Assembly (NCBI RefSeq): GCF_039851965.1
Contig: NZ_CP156674.1
Span: 2,294,001-2,358,000, forward strand
Direction of reading: 5' to 3'
Source: Pseudalkalibacillus hwajinpoensis
GTDB taxonomy: Bacteria; Bacillota; Bacilli; Bacillales; Guptibacillaceae
Length of the DNA: 64,000 nucleotides
Every line of letters starts with the position of its first letter. The first letter of the stretch is position 1. Positions 17,453 to 27,174 of this stretch are shown piece after piece. Both the position numbers and the translations under genes were made by a program. A model generated the notes under the pieces. It saw only the letters and a list, made by a program, of their open reading frames with translations. It searched no databases and was not told where the DNA came from.

Positions 17453-18265
17453 GTGGCAGATCAATTAAAAGGAATTTGGAAAGACTGGCGTTTGCACCTT
17501 CTTGTGTTGGTGATCGTCGCGCTTACAGAGTGGATCGGGGTATTTCAGTTTACAGTTGGACCTGGTGTCATATTGTTGCTCCCGATGCTGTATGCGATTC
17601 TAATTGGACTGGGGTTATTCTTCACACCTGTTGTAAAAAAAGCGCAGGCACTTAATGCTGAACCTTTAATCGTACTTGGCGTAACGCTTTTGATTGCGAA
17701 GATCGGTGTCATTATCGGTCCATCGCTTCCAAAATTAATTGAAGCGGGGCCAGCCCTATTGCTTCAGGAGTTTGGTAACCTTGGTACTATTTTTATAGCG
17801 CTGCCGATTGCGGTCATGCTTGGACTTAAAAGAGAGAGTATTGGGATGACGCATTCTGTTGCAAGAGAGCCGAATGTTGGGTTGATCGTGGACAAGTACG
17901 GCTTTAATTCGCCTGAAGGAAGAGGCGTTATGGCCATTTATATTTTTGGAACAGTGTTTGGTGCTGTTTTCATGGGTGTTATTTCAGGCTTCCTTGCTAC
18001 AATTACACCGCTTCATCCGCTTTCATTCGCTATGGCATCCGGAATTGGAAGCGGCAGTATGATGGCAGCTGCCAGTGGCTCACTCGTCGCAGCTTTTCCT
18101 GCCTTTTCAGATGATATTATTGCCTTCGCTGGTGCGAGTAATTTGCTGTCGCTTTCAACAGGTCTCTACATGAGCATTCTCATTGGTTTGCCATTAACAG
18201 AGAAAATGTATGCTGTGCTAACAAGGAATAAACAGGCGAAGGCTGATGTAAATAAGGGGGCGTAA
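17453..18265 (+). CDS. DUF3100 domain-containing membrane protein
   Basis: About 270 aa integral membrane protein with 7-8 helices, matching the DUF3100 family of putative transporters. Conserved-looking parts are the central RESIGMTHSVAREPN loop, GLIVDKYGFNSPEGRG and the glycine-rich ASGIGSGSMMAAASG helix. Start GTG 17453 follows ATGGGGG; a longer frame from 17426 has no site. The next gene starts 3 bp downstream and belongs to the same unit. Substrate unknown. Confidence 0.75.
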   Translation: MADQLKGIWKDWRLHLLVLVIVALTEWIGVFQFTVGPGVILLLPMLYAILIGLGLFFTPVVKKAQALNAEPLIVLGVTLLIAKIGVIIGPSLPKLIEAGPALLLQEFGNLGTIFIALPIAVMLGLKRESIGMTHSVAREPNVGLIVDKYGFNSPEGRGVMAIYIFGTVFGAVFMGVISGFLATITPLHPLSFAMASGIGSGSMMAAASGSLVAAFPAFSDDIIAFAGASNLLSLSTGLYMSILIGLPLTEKMYAVLTRNKQAKADVNKGA

Positions 18266-18267
18266 GG

Positions 18268-18724
18268 ATGCTATTAAAAAATATACAAGAGTGGACGCTT
18301 TTGTTAGTGATTTTCGGATTCATTTCAGCCGGTTGGTAACTGGATCGGCTACAGTGTTTTTCCAATAGTCGCAATACCTGGAATGGTCGTCTTAATTCTC
18401 ATTTGTCTCGCTGGACTTATTCTTCAGCACGTTTTACCGATTAATATTCCAAGTGTTGCTTATATCGGGATTATAGGTATTCTCGTCTCGATGCCTGTTA
18501 TGCCCGGATCTGAATACGTAGTGAAGTGGACGCAGGATATTAATATTCTCGCCCTGGCTACGCCGATTCTTGCTTATGCTGGTATTGCGATTGGGCGCTC
18601 ATGGACAGATTTTGTAAAGCTTGGCTGGAGAAGTATTGTAGTGGCCATGTTTGTGATGGTCGGTACGTTTCTTGGCTCAGCATTTATCGCTGAAGTGGTC
18701 CTGCGTATGCAGGGTTTAATTTAG
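18268..18724 (+). pseudogene. DUF3100-partner membrane protein, frameshifted
   Basis: From ATG 18268 (after AAGGGGGCG) the frame gives MLLKNIQEWTLLLVIFGFIS and ends at TAA around 18337. Removing one G from the GG at about 18331 restores AVGNWIGYSVFPIVAIPG and joins the downstream frame (stop 18724), giving about 150 aa with four to five helices. Probably the second subunit of the DUF3100 system. One extra base suggests sequencing error or recent mutation. Confidence 0.6.
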
Positions 18725-18744
18725 GGACAGATTAGGGGTCTTTT

Positions 18745-19860
18745 TCATGTGGGAAAGCCGTTGATCTTTTCAAGAAGCGTAAGGGAATGGCAATGAATTT
18801 TTTGAACGTTTCCTGATAGGTCAGGGGACGGGAGATTGAGAAGGTCGATGATATTTGAGTTCGTATACCAATCACTTCGATCTGGCGATTTATGGGTGAC
18901 GTCGCTCCAGGCTGTAAGTGATGGACTATAGATTCTTGGCCCTTTTTGAAGCAGACAATCCTTAATGATACGCTTTTCTAAAGGTTTACCTTCCTTCACT
19001 GAATTGAACAGGTGAGACCAGTAATCTTTTCTTGATCCTGTGTGTGGATGTAAGGTGGCCCAATTAATGATCGCATTCAGGTTCCTTTCATTTGAGAAAA
19101 GCCGAGTGTATAGCCGTTTTCCAAGTTCAATTCGCTCTTTCACGTACAAAAAGTGATGAGCTGCTTCGCCCGTTAAGGTGACCGTATCCCCTTCTATCAT
19201 AGGAAAGAGTAACGTGTTCGTATTAAGCACATCCTGTAGTTGGAAGGCGAGCGTCTGGAAAACAGATTTCTTGAAGTGATCGGTTTGAATAACGCGTGAC
19301 TCAATGTAATGCTGCTCATTTATTATAAGGGAGGCAGTCAGTACCTCGCTGTTTTTATTTTGCCAGAAATCCTCCCAGATCACTTTCATAAAAGACGATA
19401 CATGCAGGGAAGGTAAAAGGTGGAAAAGCGGCCGTTTACGAAGCACGCTTTCTTTATATAGAAGCAGCTGCGGGTAAGCGTCTTGAAAGATTAGCCAGTT
19501 CCCACGCTCAAGAAATGAAAAGAATGACTGCTGCTGTTCAGGGGTGAGAAGGTGAGGGAGATATTCCCCTTTTAAATCGGTCATCGTCCAGCCAGCATTA
19601 CGGGAGACGAGGTGAGCGAGGAAAGCCCAGTGAATATCGGGATTGAATTTAAAGAAATCCAGGTAGGCCTTCGTGCGCGTTACGTTGTTCCGGTTATGGA
19701 GAGCGGTTTTCTCACGAATCATGCTGACGAAACGTTGATCGTATAATGAAAGCGGCGGTGATGGTTTTGTAGTCTTACTTACTTTCTTGAGATCCTTTAG
19801 TAAAGAAGAAGAAAGGTTAGTATGTTGAGAGAGATGAAACAGCGATTTGAAAACATTCAC
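18745..19860 (-). CDS. DUF2515 family protein (YppC-like)
   Basis: 371 aa soluble protein. The segments FKFNPDIHWAFLAHLVSRNAGW, LERGNWLIFQDAYPQLL and WEDFW are typical of the DUF2515 family found across Bacillaceae, represented by YppC. The role is unknown. It is monocistronic; the ATG at 19860 follows GGAGGAGT. Confidence 0.72.
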   Translation of the reverse strand: MNVFKSLFHLSQHTNLSSSLLKDLKKVSKTTKPSPPLSLYDQRFVSMIREKTALHNRNNVTRTKAYLDFFKFNPDIHWAFLAHLVSRNAGWTMTDLKGEYLPHLLTPEQQQSFFSFLERGNWLIFQDAYPQLLLYKESVLRKRPLFHLLPSLHVSSFMKVIWEDFWQNKNSEVLTASLIINEQHYIESRVIQTDHFKKSVFQTLAFQLQDVLNTNTLLFPMIEGDTVTLTGEAAHHFLYVKERIELGKRLYTRLFSNERNLNAIINWATLHPHTGSRKDYWSHLFNSVKEGKPLEKRIIKDCLLQKGPRIYSPSLTAWSDVTHKSPDRSDWYTNSNIIDLLNLPSPDLSGNVQKIHCHSLTLLEKINGFPT

Positions 19861-20007
19861 GGGCCATTCACTCCTCCGTTCTTCTTTCTATATATATCTA
19901 TGAAGCAATGAGTAAGAAAGATGATTGGATATGAAGCATATTGAATCGATGTTGAGAGAAATAGTGTCATGTTGTGGATTATTCCAGACCAAGAATAAAT
20001 CAAATAG

Positions 20008-20036
20008 AAAAAGAGCGCCTAATAGCGCTCTTTTTG
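20008..20036. terminator. Intrinsic terminator
   Basis: AAAAAGAGCGC/GCGCTCTTTTT stem with a six-base loop, directly downstream of the ATP-grasp gene on the minus strand. Confidence 0.88.
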
Positions 20037-20039
20037 ACA

Positions 20040-20981
20040 TTACATGATTGGTTTTAGTTCAGAAAGCTCGCGTTCTAGCGTTTCCGCGATGGCTTTCATG
20101 CCAGAAATGTGGGCTTTCCTTTCGGCGTCAGCATTGTAATTGGTATTGGTGTTGACGTCATACGTAAATAGATCGCCGCGCTCATTTTGTATGCATTCGA
20201 TTCCAGCGAACGTAATACCGTTGGCTTTCAGAAAAGCCTCATAATTGGAAATGACTGGTTGATCGAAGTTCTCGATGATTTCGAATTTAGGCTTTTCCTG
20301 CTCGGTTGTCGGGCAGAATGAATCGCCTACCTGACACACATCCGCTGGACAAAGTTCGAAGCCGTCAGACGTGTCGACACGAACGGCATATAGAAACTTC
20401 CCACCAACGAATTCACAGCGAGTAATCGAAGCATCAGGTGATTGGATGTACTCCTGGAGTAGGGTAATTCCATCGATCGATTCGTAAAAAGCTTCGCTAT
20501 TGACGTAAGCTGCAAGCGTCTCAGGATTATTAAAAAGCTGAACGCCAAGCCCTTTCCCAGCACGGTTGTGCTTCGTAATAAATGGATCATCGAAAGAGTG
20601 GGCTGCCTTTGTAAGGTGATCTTTCCCAACGGCTGCGATTGTTTTCGGCGTAAGTATTCCATGCTGTCTCAGGACAGTATACTGAGCAACCTTACTGACC
20701 TCAAGGGCAAGGGCACGGCTATCGTTTAAGACGCGGCGACCGTGACTTTCAAGCCATGAAATCACAGCAGCAGTGAATTCTGGCGCATAGCGATGATCTC
20801 TCGTATGAGAGGATGCGCTCATGCGATTATAGAATATCCCTTCCGGTGGGATATCAGATAAATCAATGCTTCCTTCACTTAGAAACCAATCTTCATATGG
20901 GACATTTTGCTTTTCAAGCTCAATCTTAAGCGGCTTTGTCCACTCTTCATTTTCATGAATAATATATACTTTTGCACTCAT
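20040..20981 (-). CDS. ATP-grasp domain protein, RimK/glutamate-ligase like
   Basis: 313 aa. The region FITKHNRAGKGLGVQLF is an ATP-grasp nucleotide-binding loop and YDVNTNTNYN near the C-terminus holds the Mg2+-binding residues. An N-terminal pre-ATP-grasp domain contains FYNRMSASSHTRD. It probably ligates an amino acid to a carboxylate through an acyl phosphate; substrates unknown. AAGGAGGAC precedes the ATG; monocistronic. Confidence 0.78.
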   Translation of the reverse strand: MSAKVYIIHENEEWTKPLKIELEKQNVPYEDWFLSEGSIDLSDIPPEGIFYNRMSASSHTRDHRYAPEFTAAVISWLESHGRRVLNDSRALALEVSKVAQYTVLRQHGILTPKTIAAVGKDHLTKAAHSFDDPFITKHNRAGKGLGVQLFNNPETLAAYVNSEAFYESIDGITLLQEYIQSPDASITRCEFVGGKFLYAVRVDTSDGFELCPADVCQVGDSFCPTTEQEKPKFEIIENFDQPVISNYEAFLKANGITFAGIECIQNERGDLFTYDVNTNTNYNADAERKAHISGMKAIAETLERELSELKPIM

Positions 20982-21074
20982 CTTAAGTCCTCCTTAGCAA
21001 ATAACTGTTAAAACCTATCTTTTTACTCAAGTATAAAGCAGATGGAGGGATAATCCCAGTGGAAACGGTTCACC

Positions 21075-21105
21075 AAAAAAGCAGAGCCCGGGAGGCTCTG
21101 CTTTT
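21075..21105. terminator. Intrinsic terminator
   Basis: AAAAGCAGAGCC/GGCTCTGCTTTT stem downstream of the aminopeptidase gene (minus strand), with A/T tracts on both sides. Confidence 0.88.
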
Positions 21106-21109
21106 AAGC

Positions 21110-22342
21110 TTAGATCGACCAGTTTCCATTACGGAAAATTGGTTCACTTGATCCGTCTTCTTTAATTCCGTCGATATCCATTTGTTCAGAACCAATCATA
21201 AAGTCCACGTGGGTGACACTTTCGTTCGCACCCGCTCTTTCAAGTTCTTCTTTTGACATCTTCTTTCCGCCTTCAAGACAGAACGAGTATGCATTTCCAA
21301 TTGCAAGGTGATTGGATGCATTTTCATCAAACAATGTATTGAAGAAGATGATTTCTGCGTTTGAGATCGGAGAATCATGAGGGACAAGTGCTACCTCCCC
21401 GAGGTAATGCGCTCCTTCATCTGTTTCAATAAGGTGCTGAAGCGTTTCGTTCCCATGCTTTGCTTCCGCTTTCACAATACGTCCTTCTTCAAATGTGAGT
21501 GAGAAGTCTTCAATTACAGTACCGCCATAGCTTAGTGGTTTTGTCGAAGCGACAACGCCGTTAACGCCTGTTTTGTGCGGAATCGTAAACACTTCTTCTG
21601 TAGGCATGTTCGCTACAAAATGGTCTCCATTCACATTCTCGCTAATGCCCCCCACCCACTGGTGTGCCTTTGGAAGCTCAATCGTTAAATCAGTTCCAGG
21701 AGCTCGATAGTGAAGTTTGCTGTAATGCTTGTTGTTTAAATAATCTACCTTCTGTTCCAAGTTTGCACTATGCTCTTTCCATGCCTGGACTGGATCACCT
21801 GTTAAAACGCGAGTTGCCTGGAAAATCGCTTCCCAGAGCTTAGCTTCCTGTTCTTCCTCAGGTGCTTCTGGAAAGACCTTTGCAGCCCATGGCTTCGATG
21901 GAACAGCAACAACCGACCAGCTGTTATGATCGGACATAATGTAATTGCGATACCCTTCCATTGCTTTCCCAGCCGTTTTGCTTGCGTTCGAAATGCGTTC
22001 AGGATCAACGCCTTTTAGAAGATCAGGGTTAGAAGATGTAATTGAAAGGAAGGCCGCACCGTTCTCCGCCAATTCTTCAAAACCTTTCGCTTTCCAAGTT
22101 GGAAACTCTTTGAATGCTTCGTCAGGCGCTTTATCATACTTAATACGTGTTAGATTCTCGTCGTTCCATTCGACATGCACATTTTTTGCGCCAGCTTCAT
22201 AAGCACGGTCCGCAATGTGTCTAACAAATTCAGCTGAGGTTAGTGGAGCATTGACAACAAGGGTTTGTCCTTTTTGAATGTTCACGCCAACTTTAACCGC
22301 TAAATCTGCGTATTTCTGTAAATTTTCTTGAAAAGTAGTCAT
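21110..22342 (-). CDS. ampS: M29 family aminopeptidase (AmpS/PepS type)
   Basis: 410 aa cytoplasmic metallo-aminopeptidase of family M29. The N-terminal QKGQTLVVNAPL and the C-terminal metal-binding stretch (HLAIGNAYSFCLEGG, THVDFMIGS) are characteristic; the metal-ligand Glu, His and Asp residues are present. It removes N-terminal residues from peptides. AGGAGACTCC precedes the ATG; monocistronic. Confidence 0.92.
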   Translation of the reverse strand: MTTFQENLQKYADLAVKVGVNIQKGQTLVVNAPLTSAEFVRHIADRAYEAGAKNVHVEWNDENLTRIKYDKAPDEAFKEFPTWKAKGFEELAENGAAFLSITSSNPDLLKGVDPERISNASKTAGKAMEGYRNYIMSDHNSWSVVAVPSKPWAAKVFPEAPEEEQEAKLWEAIFQATRVLTGDPVQAWKEHSANLEQKVDYLNNKHYSKLHYRAPGTDLTIELPKAHQWVGGISENVNGDHFVANMPTEEVFTIPHKTGVNGVVASTKPLSYGGTVIEDFSLTFEEGRIVKAEAKHGNETLQHLIETDEGAHYLGEVALVPHDSPISNAEIIFFNTLFDENASNHLAIGNAYSFCLEGGKKMSKEELERAGANESVTHVDFMIGSEQMDIDGIKEDGSSEPIFRNGNWSI

Positions 22343-22511
22343 AATAAATGGAGTCTCCTTTTTTCTAAATAGTCATACTTCTAGTGTAGCAGATTTTCAA
22401 TATAGTAAGTAAATAATTCCCTTATTGCACATTCTTAAAGCAAGTTTCTGGCAAGAAGGGGTCGATTCAGGATATGTTAGTATTAAATCTTCAATATTGG
22501 AGTGATAGAGA

Positions 22512-23471
22512 ATGAGTACAAGCCATTATGAGCTTGCCACATTTGCCGGAGGTTGTTTCTGGTGTATGGTTGAGCCCTTTGAAGAAATGCCTGGTATAGA
22601 GACTATTGTTTCCGGTTATACAGGCGGCGAAAAGCCGTATCCAACATATGAGGAAGTGATTTCAAAAACAACCGGTCACGTAGAGGCGGTTCAAATTACG
22701 TTTGATCCAGCGGTCTTCCCATATAGTAAGCTACTTGATCTTTTCTGGCGTCAAATTGACCCGACTGATGCGGGCGGTCAGTTCTTTGACCGCGGTGACA
22801 CGTACATTACGGCGGTTTATTATCATAACGAAGAACAGCAGAAGCTTGCAGAAGAGTCTCGTAAGGAACTAGAAGCAAGCGGCCGTTTCACAAAACCAAT
22901 TGTGACCAAAATTCTTCCGGCTAAACCATTTTATCCAGCCGAAGATTATCACCAGGATTATCATAAGAAAAATCCTGCTCACTACAATCGTTATAAAAAA
23001 GGGTCCGGCAGAGAGGCGTTTATCGAACAAAATTGGGCATATGAGAAAAACGACGACGAACTTCGCGAACGTCTAACGGATATTCAATATGAAGTAACCC
23101 AGAAGAATGGCACAGAGCGTCCTTTCCAGAATGAGTATTACAACAATGACAAGGTTGGAATCTATGTAGATGTTGTATCAGGTGAGCCACTGTTTAGCTC
23201 GACAGACCAATATGATGCCGGGTGTGGCTGGCCAAGTTTTACACAGCCGATTCATAATCACCGAGTGAAGGAAAAGAAAGATGTTAGCCACTTTATGATT
23301 CGAACGGAAGTGCGAAGCAAGGAAGCAGATTCACACCTTGGTCACGTATTTAATGATGGTCCGGGCGAAAATGGGCTCCGCTATTGCATCAATTCAGCCG
23401 CGATGAAATTTATTCCAAAAGACCAACTTGAGGAAGAAGGGTACGGCGAATACCGAGACCTATTTGAATGA
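22512..23471 (+). CDS. msrAB: Bifunctional methionine sulfoxide reductase MsrA-MsrB
   Basis: 319 aa fusion that repairs both epimers of oxidised methionine. The MsrA domain (about 1-170) has the active-site GGCFWC; the MsrB domain (about 180-315) has GCGWPSF and the catalytic RYCINS. The MsrB zinc Cys-x-x-Cys pairs are absent, as in many Bacillus enzymes. The stop overlaps the start of the next gene (ATGA), so the flavoprotein is translationally coupled. Confidence 0.95.
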   Translation: MSTSHYELATFAGGCFWCMVEPFEEMPGIETIVSGYTGGEKPYPTYEEVISKTTGHVEAVQITFDPAVFPYSKLLDLFWRQIDPTDAGGQFFDRGDTYITAVYYHNEEQQKLAEESRKELEASGRFTKPIVTKILPAKPFYPAEDYHQDYHKKNPAHYNRYKKGSGREAFIEQNWAYEKNDDELRERLTDIQYEVTQKNGTERPFQNEYYNNDKVGIYVDVVSGEPLFSSTDQYDAGCGWPSFTQPIHNHRVKEKKDVSHFMIRTEVRSKEADSHLGHVFNDGPGENGLRYCINSAAMKFIPKDQLEEEGYGEYRDLFE

Positions 23472-24451
23472 GAACAGTTGATATAGCCATTGTTGGCGGA
23501 GGCATTGCCGGTATTCTGGCTGCAAGAAAGTTGCGGGAAAACGGAAGAGATGTACTTGTGCTCGATAAGAGTAAAAGTGTCGGTGGTCGTCTTGCCACAA
23601 GGCGAATCGATGCTGGCAGGGCCGACCACGGAGCGCAGTTTTTTACAGTAAGAACGGAGATGTTTCAGCAGCTCGTCGATGAATGGGAGGAGCATGGCTG
23701 GGTAACCCGGTGGTTCGGTGAAAAACATGCAAGATACAAATCAACTGCCGGAATGAACCAGCTAGTGAAGCATCTTGCTAAGGAAGTTCCCGTTCAGTTG
23801 ACGAGTAAAGTTGAGCATGTTGGACGAGAAGGTGATATGTATATCATTGTATCCGAGGAAGGGGAAAGCGTGAAAGCGAGCACAGTCCTGTTAACCCTAC
23901 CAGCGCCACAAGCGCTTCAACTTCTTGAAACTAGTAATGTTCAAGTAGCAGACCATGCACGCAAATCGCTCAGTCATATCACATTTGACCCTGCAATTGT
24001 TGGTTTAGTGACGCTTGATGGAGAAGCTAGTACTGGTCTTCCGCCTTCCGGTCATCAGGACGAGGGTTTACCTGAAGGAATTGAGCGTATAGTTGATAGC
24101 TACGCAAAAGGAATTTCATCCGAGCGAATTATGAGTATTTACGCTAATACTGAACTCTCGAAAGCACTTTATTCAGAAGAGGATGATGTGATCCTATCTA
24201 AAATGATGAAGAGGGTCTCACACCTGATTAATGCTGACCGGGTACAGTCATCACAGCTTAAAAGATGGCGCTATGCACAGGCTTCTAACGTGCATCATGC
24301 TCCGACTCTCCGGGTGTCAGACCAGGAGTCGATTTGGGTGGCCGGAGATGCTTTTCTTAGAAGTGATGATAAGTCAGGCCGAACGAGAATAGAAAGTGCA
24401 GTTTTGTCCGGACTGGCTGCTGCAAGTAACATATTGGATTTGAGTAGATGA
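23468..24451 (+). CDS. FAD-dependent amine oxidase-like oxidoreductase (renalase-like)
   Basis: 327 aa flavoprotein with an N-terminal dinucleotide fold (IVGGGIAGILAARKL, residues 7-21), VGGRLATRR, DHGAQFFTVR and a C-terminal FAD motif VAGDAF. This layout matches renalase-like NAD(P)/FAD oxidoreductases. Substrate unknown; coupling to msrAB suggests a redox-repair link, which is inference. Confidence 0.82.
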   Translation: MRTVDIAIVGGGIAGILAARKLRENGRDVLVLDKSKSVGGRLATRRIDAGRADHGAQFFTVRTEMFQQLVDEWEEHGWVTRWFGEKHARYKSTAGMNQLVKHLAKEVPVQLTSKVEHVGREGDMYIIVSEEGESVKASTVLLTLPAPQALQLLETSNVQVADHARKSLSHITFDPAIVGLVTLDGEASTGLPPSGHQDEGLPEGIERIVDSYAKGISSERIMSIYANTELSKALYSEEDDVILSKMMKRVSHLINADRVQSSQLKRWRYAQASNVHHAPTLRVSDQESIWVAGDAFLRSDDKSGRTRIESAVLSGLAAASNILDLSR

Positions 24452-24482
24452 GAAGACTTCAATATAAGTCTTCTTTTTCTTT
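24450..24482 (+). terminator. Intrinsic terminator
   Basis: AGAAGACTT/AAGTCTTCT stem followed by TTTTCTTTTT after the msrAB operon. Confidence 0.85.
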
Positions 24483-24593
24483 TTGAAAGTTTTGAATAAA
24501 TAGCATGTTCCACTTCGACATGCGTTATAATACATGTGATGGAAAAATTTTCATAGTTGGATAAAAAGTCCATATGAAAAGGATGAATTAAAT

Positions 24594-25640
24594 ATGAAGC
24601 TCTTCACAAAAAATGACCATATTATTGAAAGTGTATTGTCTTCGTTCCGGTGGATTTTCTTATTAATTGCGTGTGGATATTATTATTTTTACTTAAAGAG
24701 TAACAATGACGCATTTCTAAGTTTGCTTCTTTTTGGTTTGGTTTATATGACAGTGGCTGAACTTGCGCTTCACAAAACACCATTGAACTCAAAACGTTAT
24801 CGATTTATGACAAAATTTAGTGTCGCTTTCGATTACGTGGCTTTTTTGTGGCTTGTTTTCCTAACCGGTGGCGCTGAAAGCCCTCTCTTTCCAATTGCTT
24901 ACTTAATCATCCTTCATGTAGCAGTCTACTGGAGATTTAGTGGAGGGGTGCTTGCATCCATTTTGTTGGGAGTGGGGTACACCGTTGTCCTAATTCTTAA
25001 GGGATATTCGTTCCAGGGCGACCAGTTAGTTACTTACCTGCTTGATTTTATGTTCCTCTTGTTTATGGGTTTGCTAGGCGGCATTATCGTCTCCAGGGAA
25101 CGGACGATGCGAACTAAGAATACAAAGCTTGAAGATATGGCACGAAAGGATTTTCTAACCGATCTATATAATCATCGTTCATTTCAGGAAGACTTGCTTA
25201 CATATTCTCAAGGAAAGAAGCCTCTTATGCTTGTTCTCGCTGATATTGATTACTTTAAGTCTGTGAATGATCGATTTGGGCATATGACTGGAGACAACGT
25301 GCTGAGGAAGATTTGTTTTCTCATAAAAGAAGAGATTGCAGGTAATGGAAGGGCTTATCGGTATGGGGGAGAAGAGCTTGCGATCCTTCTTAAGGCGAAC
25401 GATGAGGAGGATGCTAAGAAATGCTTGCTTCGTATCCAGTCAGCGATCAGAGAGCTGACCTATACCGTTGATGATGAATCTTTTCAAGTAACATTGAGTT
25501 ATGGAACCGCTCTTTTTCCTCTTGAAGACCATATTGAAGATTGCTTACGAATTGCCGATGCGCGGCTGTACCGCGCGAAAAGAATGGGTCGAGACCAAAT
25601 ATGCTGGTATGATCAATGTTTGGAGGGTCACGCGCGTTAG
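24594..25640 (+). CDS. Membrane diguanylate cyclase (GGDEF)
   Basis: 348 aa: an N-terminal membrane sensor region with about six helices (residues ~15-175), then a GGDEF domain (~185-340). The active-site motif is GGEEL (RYGGEELAIL), which is catalytically competent in the family, and DFLTDLYNHR opens the domain. No EAL domain follows. It should make cyclic di-GMP from two GTP. It ends overlapping the convergent MBL gene by 4 bases. Confidence 0.88.
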   Translation: MKLFTKNDHIIESVLSSFRWIFLLIACGYYYFYLKSNNDAFLSLLLFGLVYMTVAELALHKTPLNSKRYRFMTKFSVAFDYVAFLWLVFLTGGAESPLFPIAYLIILHVAVYWRFSGGVLASILLGVGYTVVLILKGYSFQGDQLVTYLLDFMFLLFMGLLGGIIVSRERTMRTKNTKLEDMARKDFLTDLYNHRSFQEDLLTYSQGKKPLMLVLADIDYFKSVNDRFGHMTGDNVLRKICFLIKEEIAGNGRAYRYGGEELAILLKANDEEDAKKCLLRIQSAIRELTYTVDDESFQVTLSYGTALFPLEDHIEDCLRIADARLYRAKRMGRDQICWYDQCLEGHAR

Positions 25641-26440
25641 CGAGACCCTTCTTTCTTAATGATCGAGGTTACAATGTGTCTTGATGAATTTTCAAAAAGA
25701 GAGAAGTAGTTAAGCGGATGGCGTGTGGGGAACATCTCTTTTTGAATAGTGGCGATTGGTTTGCCGTCATTGAACTTCGCTAGCACCTGACCTTGAATCG
25801 ATTGCAGGTAGTCTAGCTTTTCCTTTAACCGCTTTCGTCCATTAGGTAGAATCCCAGCATGTGAGCAGAATACCGTTTTAAATTCACAGGTTAACACCTT
25901 TTCAAGTGATGCAATCACGTCTGGGATAGACTCGAAAGCAAAAATGCTTTTTGGATGACTCATGACATAAAGATCACCTGAAAAGAGCCATCCCTGATCT
26001 TTTTCAAGAAGCGTAAGATGATCAGACGCGTGTCCAGGTGTATGTAATAACTCAAATGTATGGTCCCGCGTTTTAATCTGCTGGTCAATTCCCTCTGGAG
26101 TGAACGGTTTTCTCGAACCCCAGAATAAGCGTCTATAAAAAGGTAGATGCGGCTTTCGTTTGCAGAGAGGAATACCTGAAGGATGAATGTACATGGGAAC
26201 ATTCCCGGGCAGAACAGCCGCATTGCCTGTATGATCTTCATGATGATGTGTAAAAATCAATTGATGATAGATTTCATTTGAAAGATAGTCGACGATTTCC
26301 TTCTGAAGACGACTTGGCCCACTATCGATCAATAGTCCATCTATAAGATAGAGGTACACGTTCATGCGAACCCCGGCTAGTTTAAACGTTCCTTTAATGG
26401 CTTTTACGCTCTCAAATTCTGACACTGTGAGCACATTCAA
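25637..26440 (-). CDS. MBL fold metallohydrolase
   Basis: 267 aa metallo-beta-lactamase fold enzyme with the metal-binding THHHEDHTGN near residue 80, TPGHASDH near 134, and GDLY/CSHAG further on. The substrate is not predictable. The start is TTG 26440, five bases after GGAAGG; GTG 26434 is the alternative. Confidence 0.82.
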   Translation of the reverse strand: MNVLTVSEFESVKAIKGTFKLAGVRMNVYLYLIDGLLIDSGPSRLQKEIVDYLSNEIYHQLIFTHHHEDHTGNAAVLPGNVPMYIHPSGIPLCKRKPHLPFYRRLFWGSRKPFTPEGIDQQIKTRDHTFELLHTPGHASDHLTLLEKDQGWLFSGDLYVMSHPKSIFAFESIPDVIASLEKVLTCEFKTVFCSHAGILPNGRKRLKEKLDYLQSIQGQVLAKFNDGKPIATIQKEMFPTRHPLNYFSLFENSSRHIVTSIIKKEGSR

Positions 26441-26547
26441 TCACACCTTCCACTAATCTACTTCTAGTATAGCGAGTTTCATGCAGAAAAAAGCTACCTT
26501 CGCATACAGAGTGGCTGTTTCGTTCTCAAATGGGCTAAAACATAAAG

Positions 26548-26582
26548 AAGTCCTACCGTTCATCGTACGGCAGGACTTCAAA
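26548..26582. terminator. Intrinsic terminator after ohrA
   Basis: AAGTCCTACCG/CGGCAGGACTT imperfect stem; on the minus strand it is followed by TTCTTTATGTTTT. Confidence 0.75.
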
Positions 26583-26592
26583 AATCTTCTTC

Positions 26593-27015
26593 TTATTTAG
26601 CGATTGCCTCTAACTCCACTTCAATATTTCCGCGAGTTGCTCTTGAATAAGGGCAAGTCTGGTGGGCGGCTTCAACTAATTCTTCTGCTGTAGCTTGATC
26701 TACGTCAGGAATTGTAACGTGAAGCTTTGCGCTAAGGCCGAATGCACCGTCTTCTTCTTTTCCGATTGAAACGTGAGCTTCCACAACCGTGTCTTTGATT
26801 TTGATACGCTTCATACGTGCAACCATGTTCAAAGCGCTATCGAAGCATGCCGCATAGCCTGCAGCGAATAATTGTTCAGGATTTGTTGCTTCTCCTCCCT
26901 GACCGCCAAGTTCTTTTGGCATACGAAGATCCATGTTGATGACACCATCAGATGATTCAACTTTCCCCTGTCTACCGCCGTGAGCTGATGCTTTCGCTGT
27001 GTATAAAGATTCCAT
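26593..27015 (-). CDS. ohrA: Organic hydroperoxide resistance protein Ohr
   Basis: 140 aa thiol peroxidase that reduces organic and lipid hydroperoxides to alcohols. Both redox Cys are seen (YAACFDSAL and HQTCPYSRA). AGGAGGAAT precedes the ATG. It is divergent from ohrR, with matched operators in front of both genes. Confidence 0.95.
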   Translation of the reverse strand: MESLYTAKASAHGGRQGKVESSDGVINMDLRMPKELGGQGGEATNPEQLFAAGYAACFDSALNMVARMKRIKIKDTVVEAHVSIGKEEDGAFGLSAKLHVTIPDVDQATAEELVEAAHQTCPYSRATRGNIEVELEAIAK

Positions 27016-27038
27016 TTGTCATTCCTCCTATTAATATG

Positions 27039-27152
27039 ATTGTGCACAATTTAATTTTACAAGATCAAATATACAACAACGTTTTATCGATGTCAATTAT
27101 CCGAGATAGTTGACATCGATGGTTAATCGAGATAAGTTAATTGTGCACAATT
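27039..27152. promoter_or_regulatory. Divergent ohrA/ohrR promoters with paired OhrR-like operators
   Basis: Two copies of ATTGTGCACAAT followed by TTAA lie at 27039-27050 (before ohrA) and 27140-27151 (before ohrR). Between them an inverted repeat ATCGATGTCAA/TTGACATCGAT (27086-27120) supplies both -35 boxes. Leftward: TTGACA, 17 bases, TATATT. Rightward: TTGACA, 17 bases, TAAGTT. OhrR binding would cover both -10/start regions. Confidence 0.75.
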
Positions 27153-27174
27153 TAATGGGAAGAAGGTGCTAATA

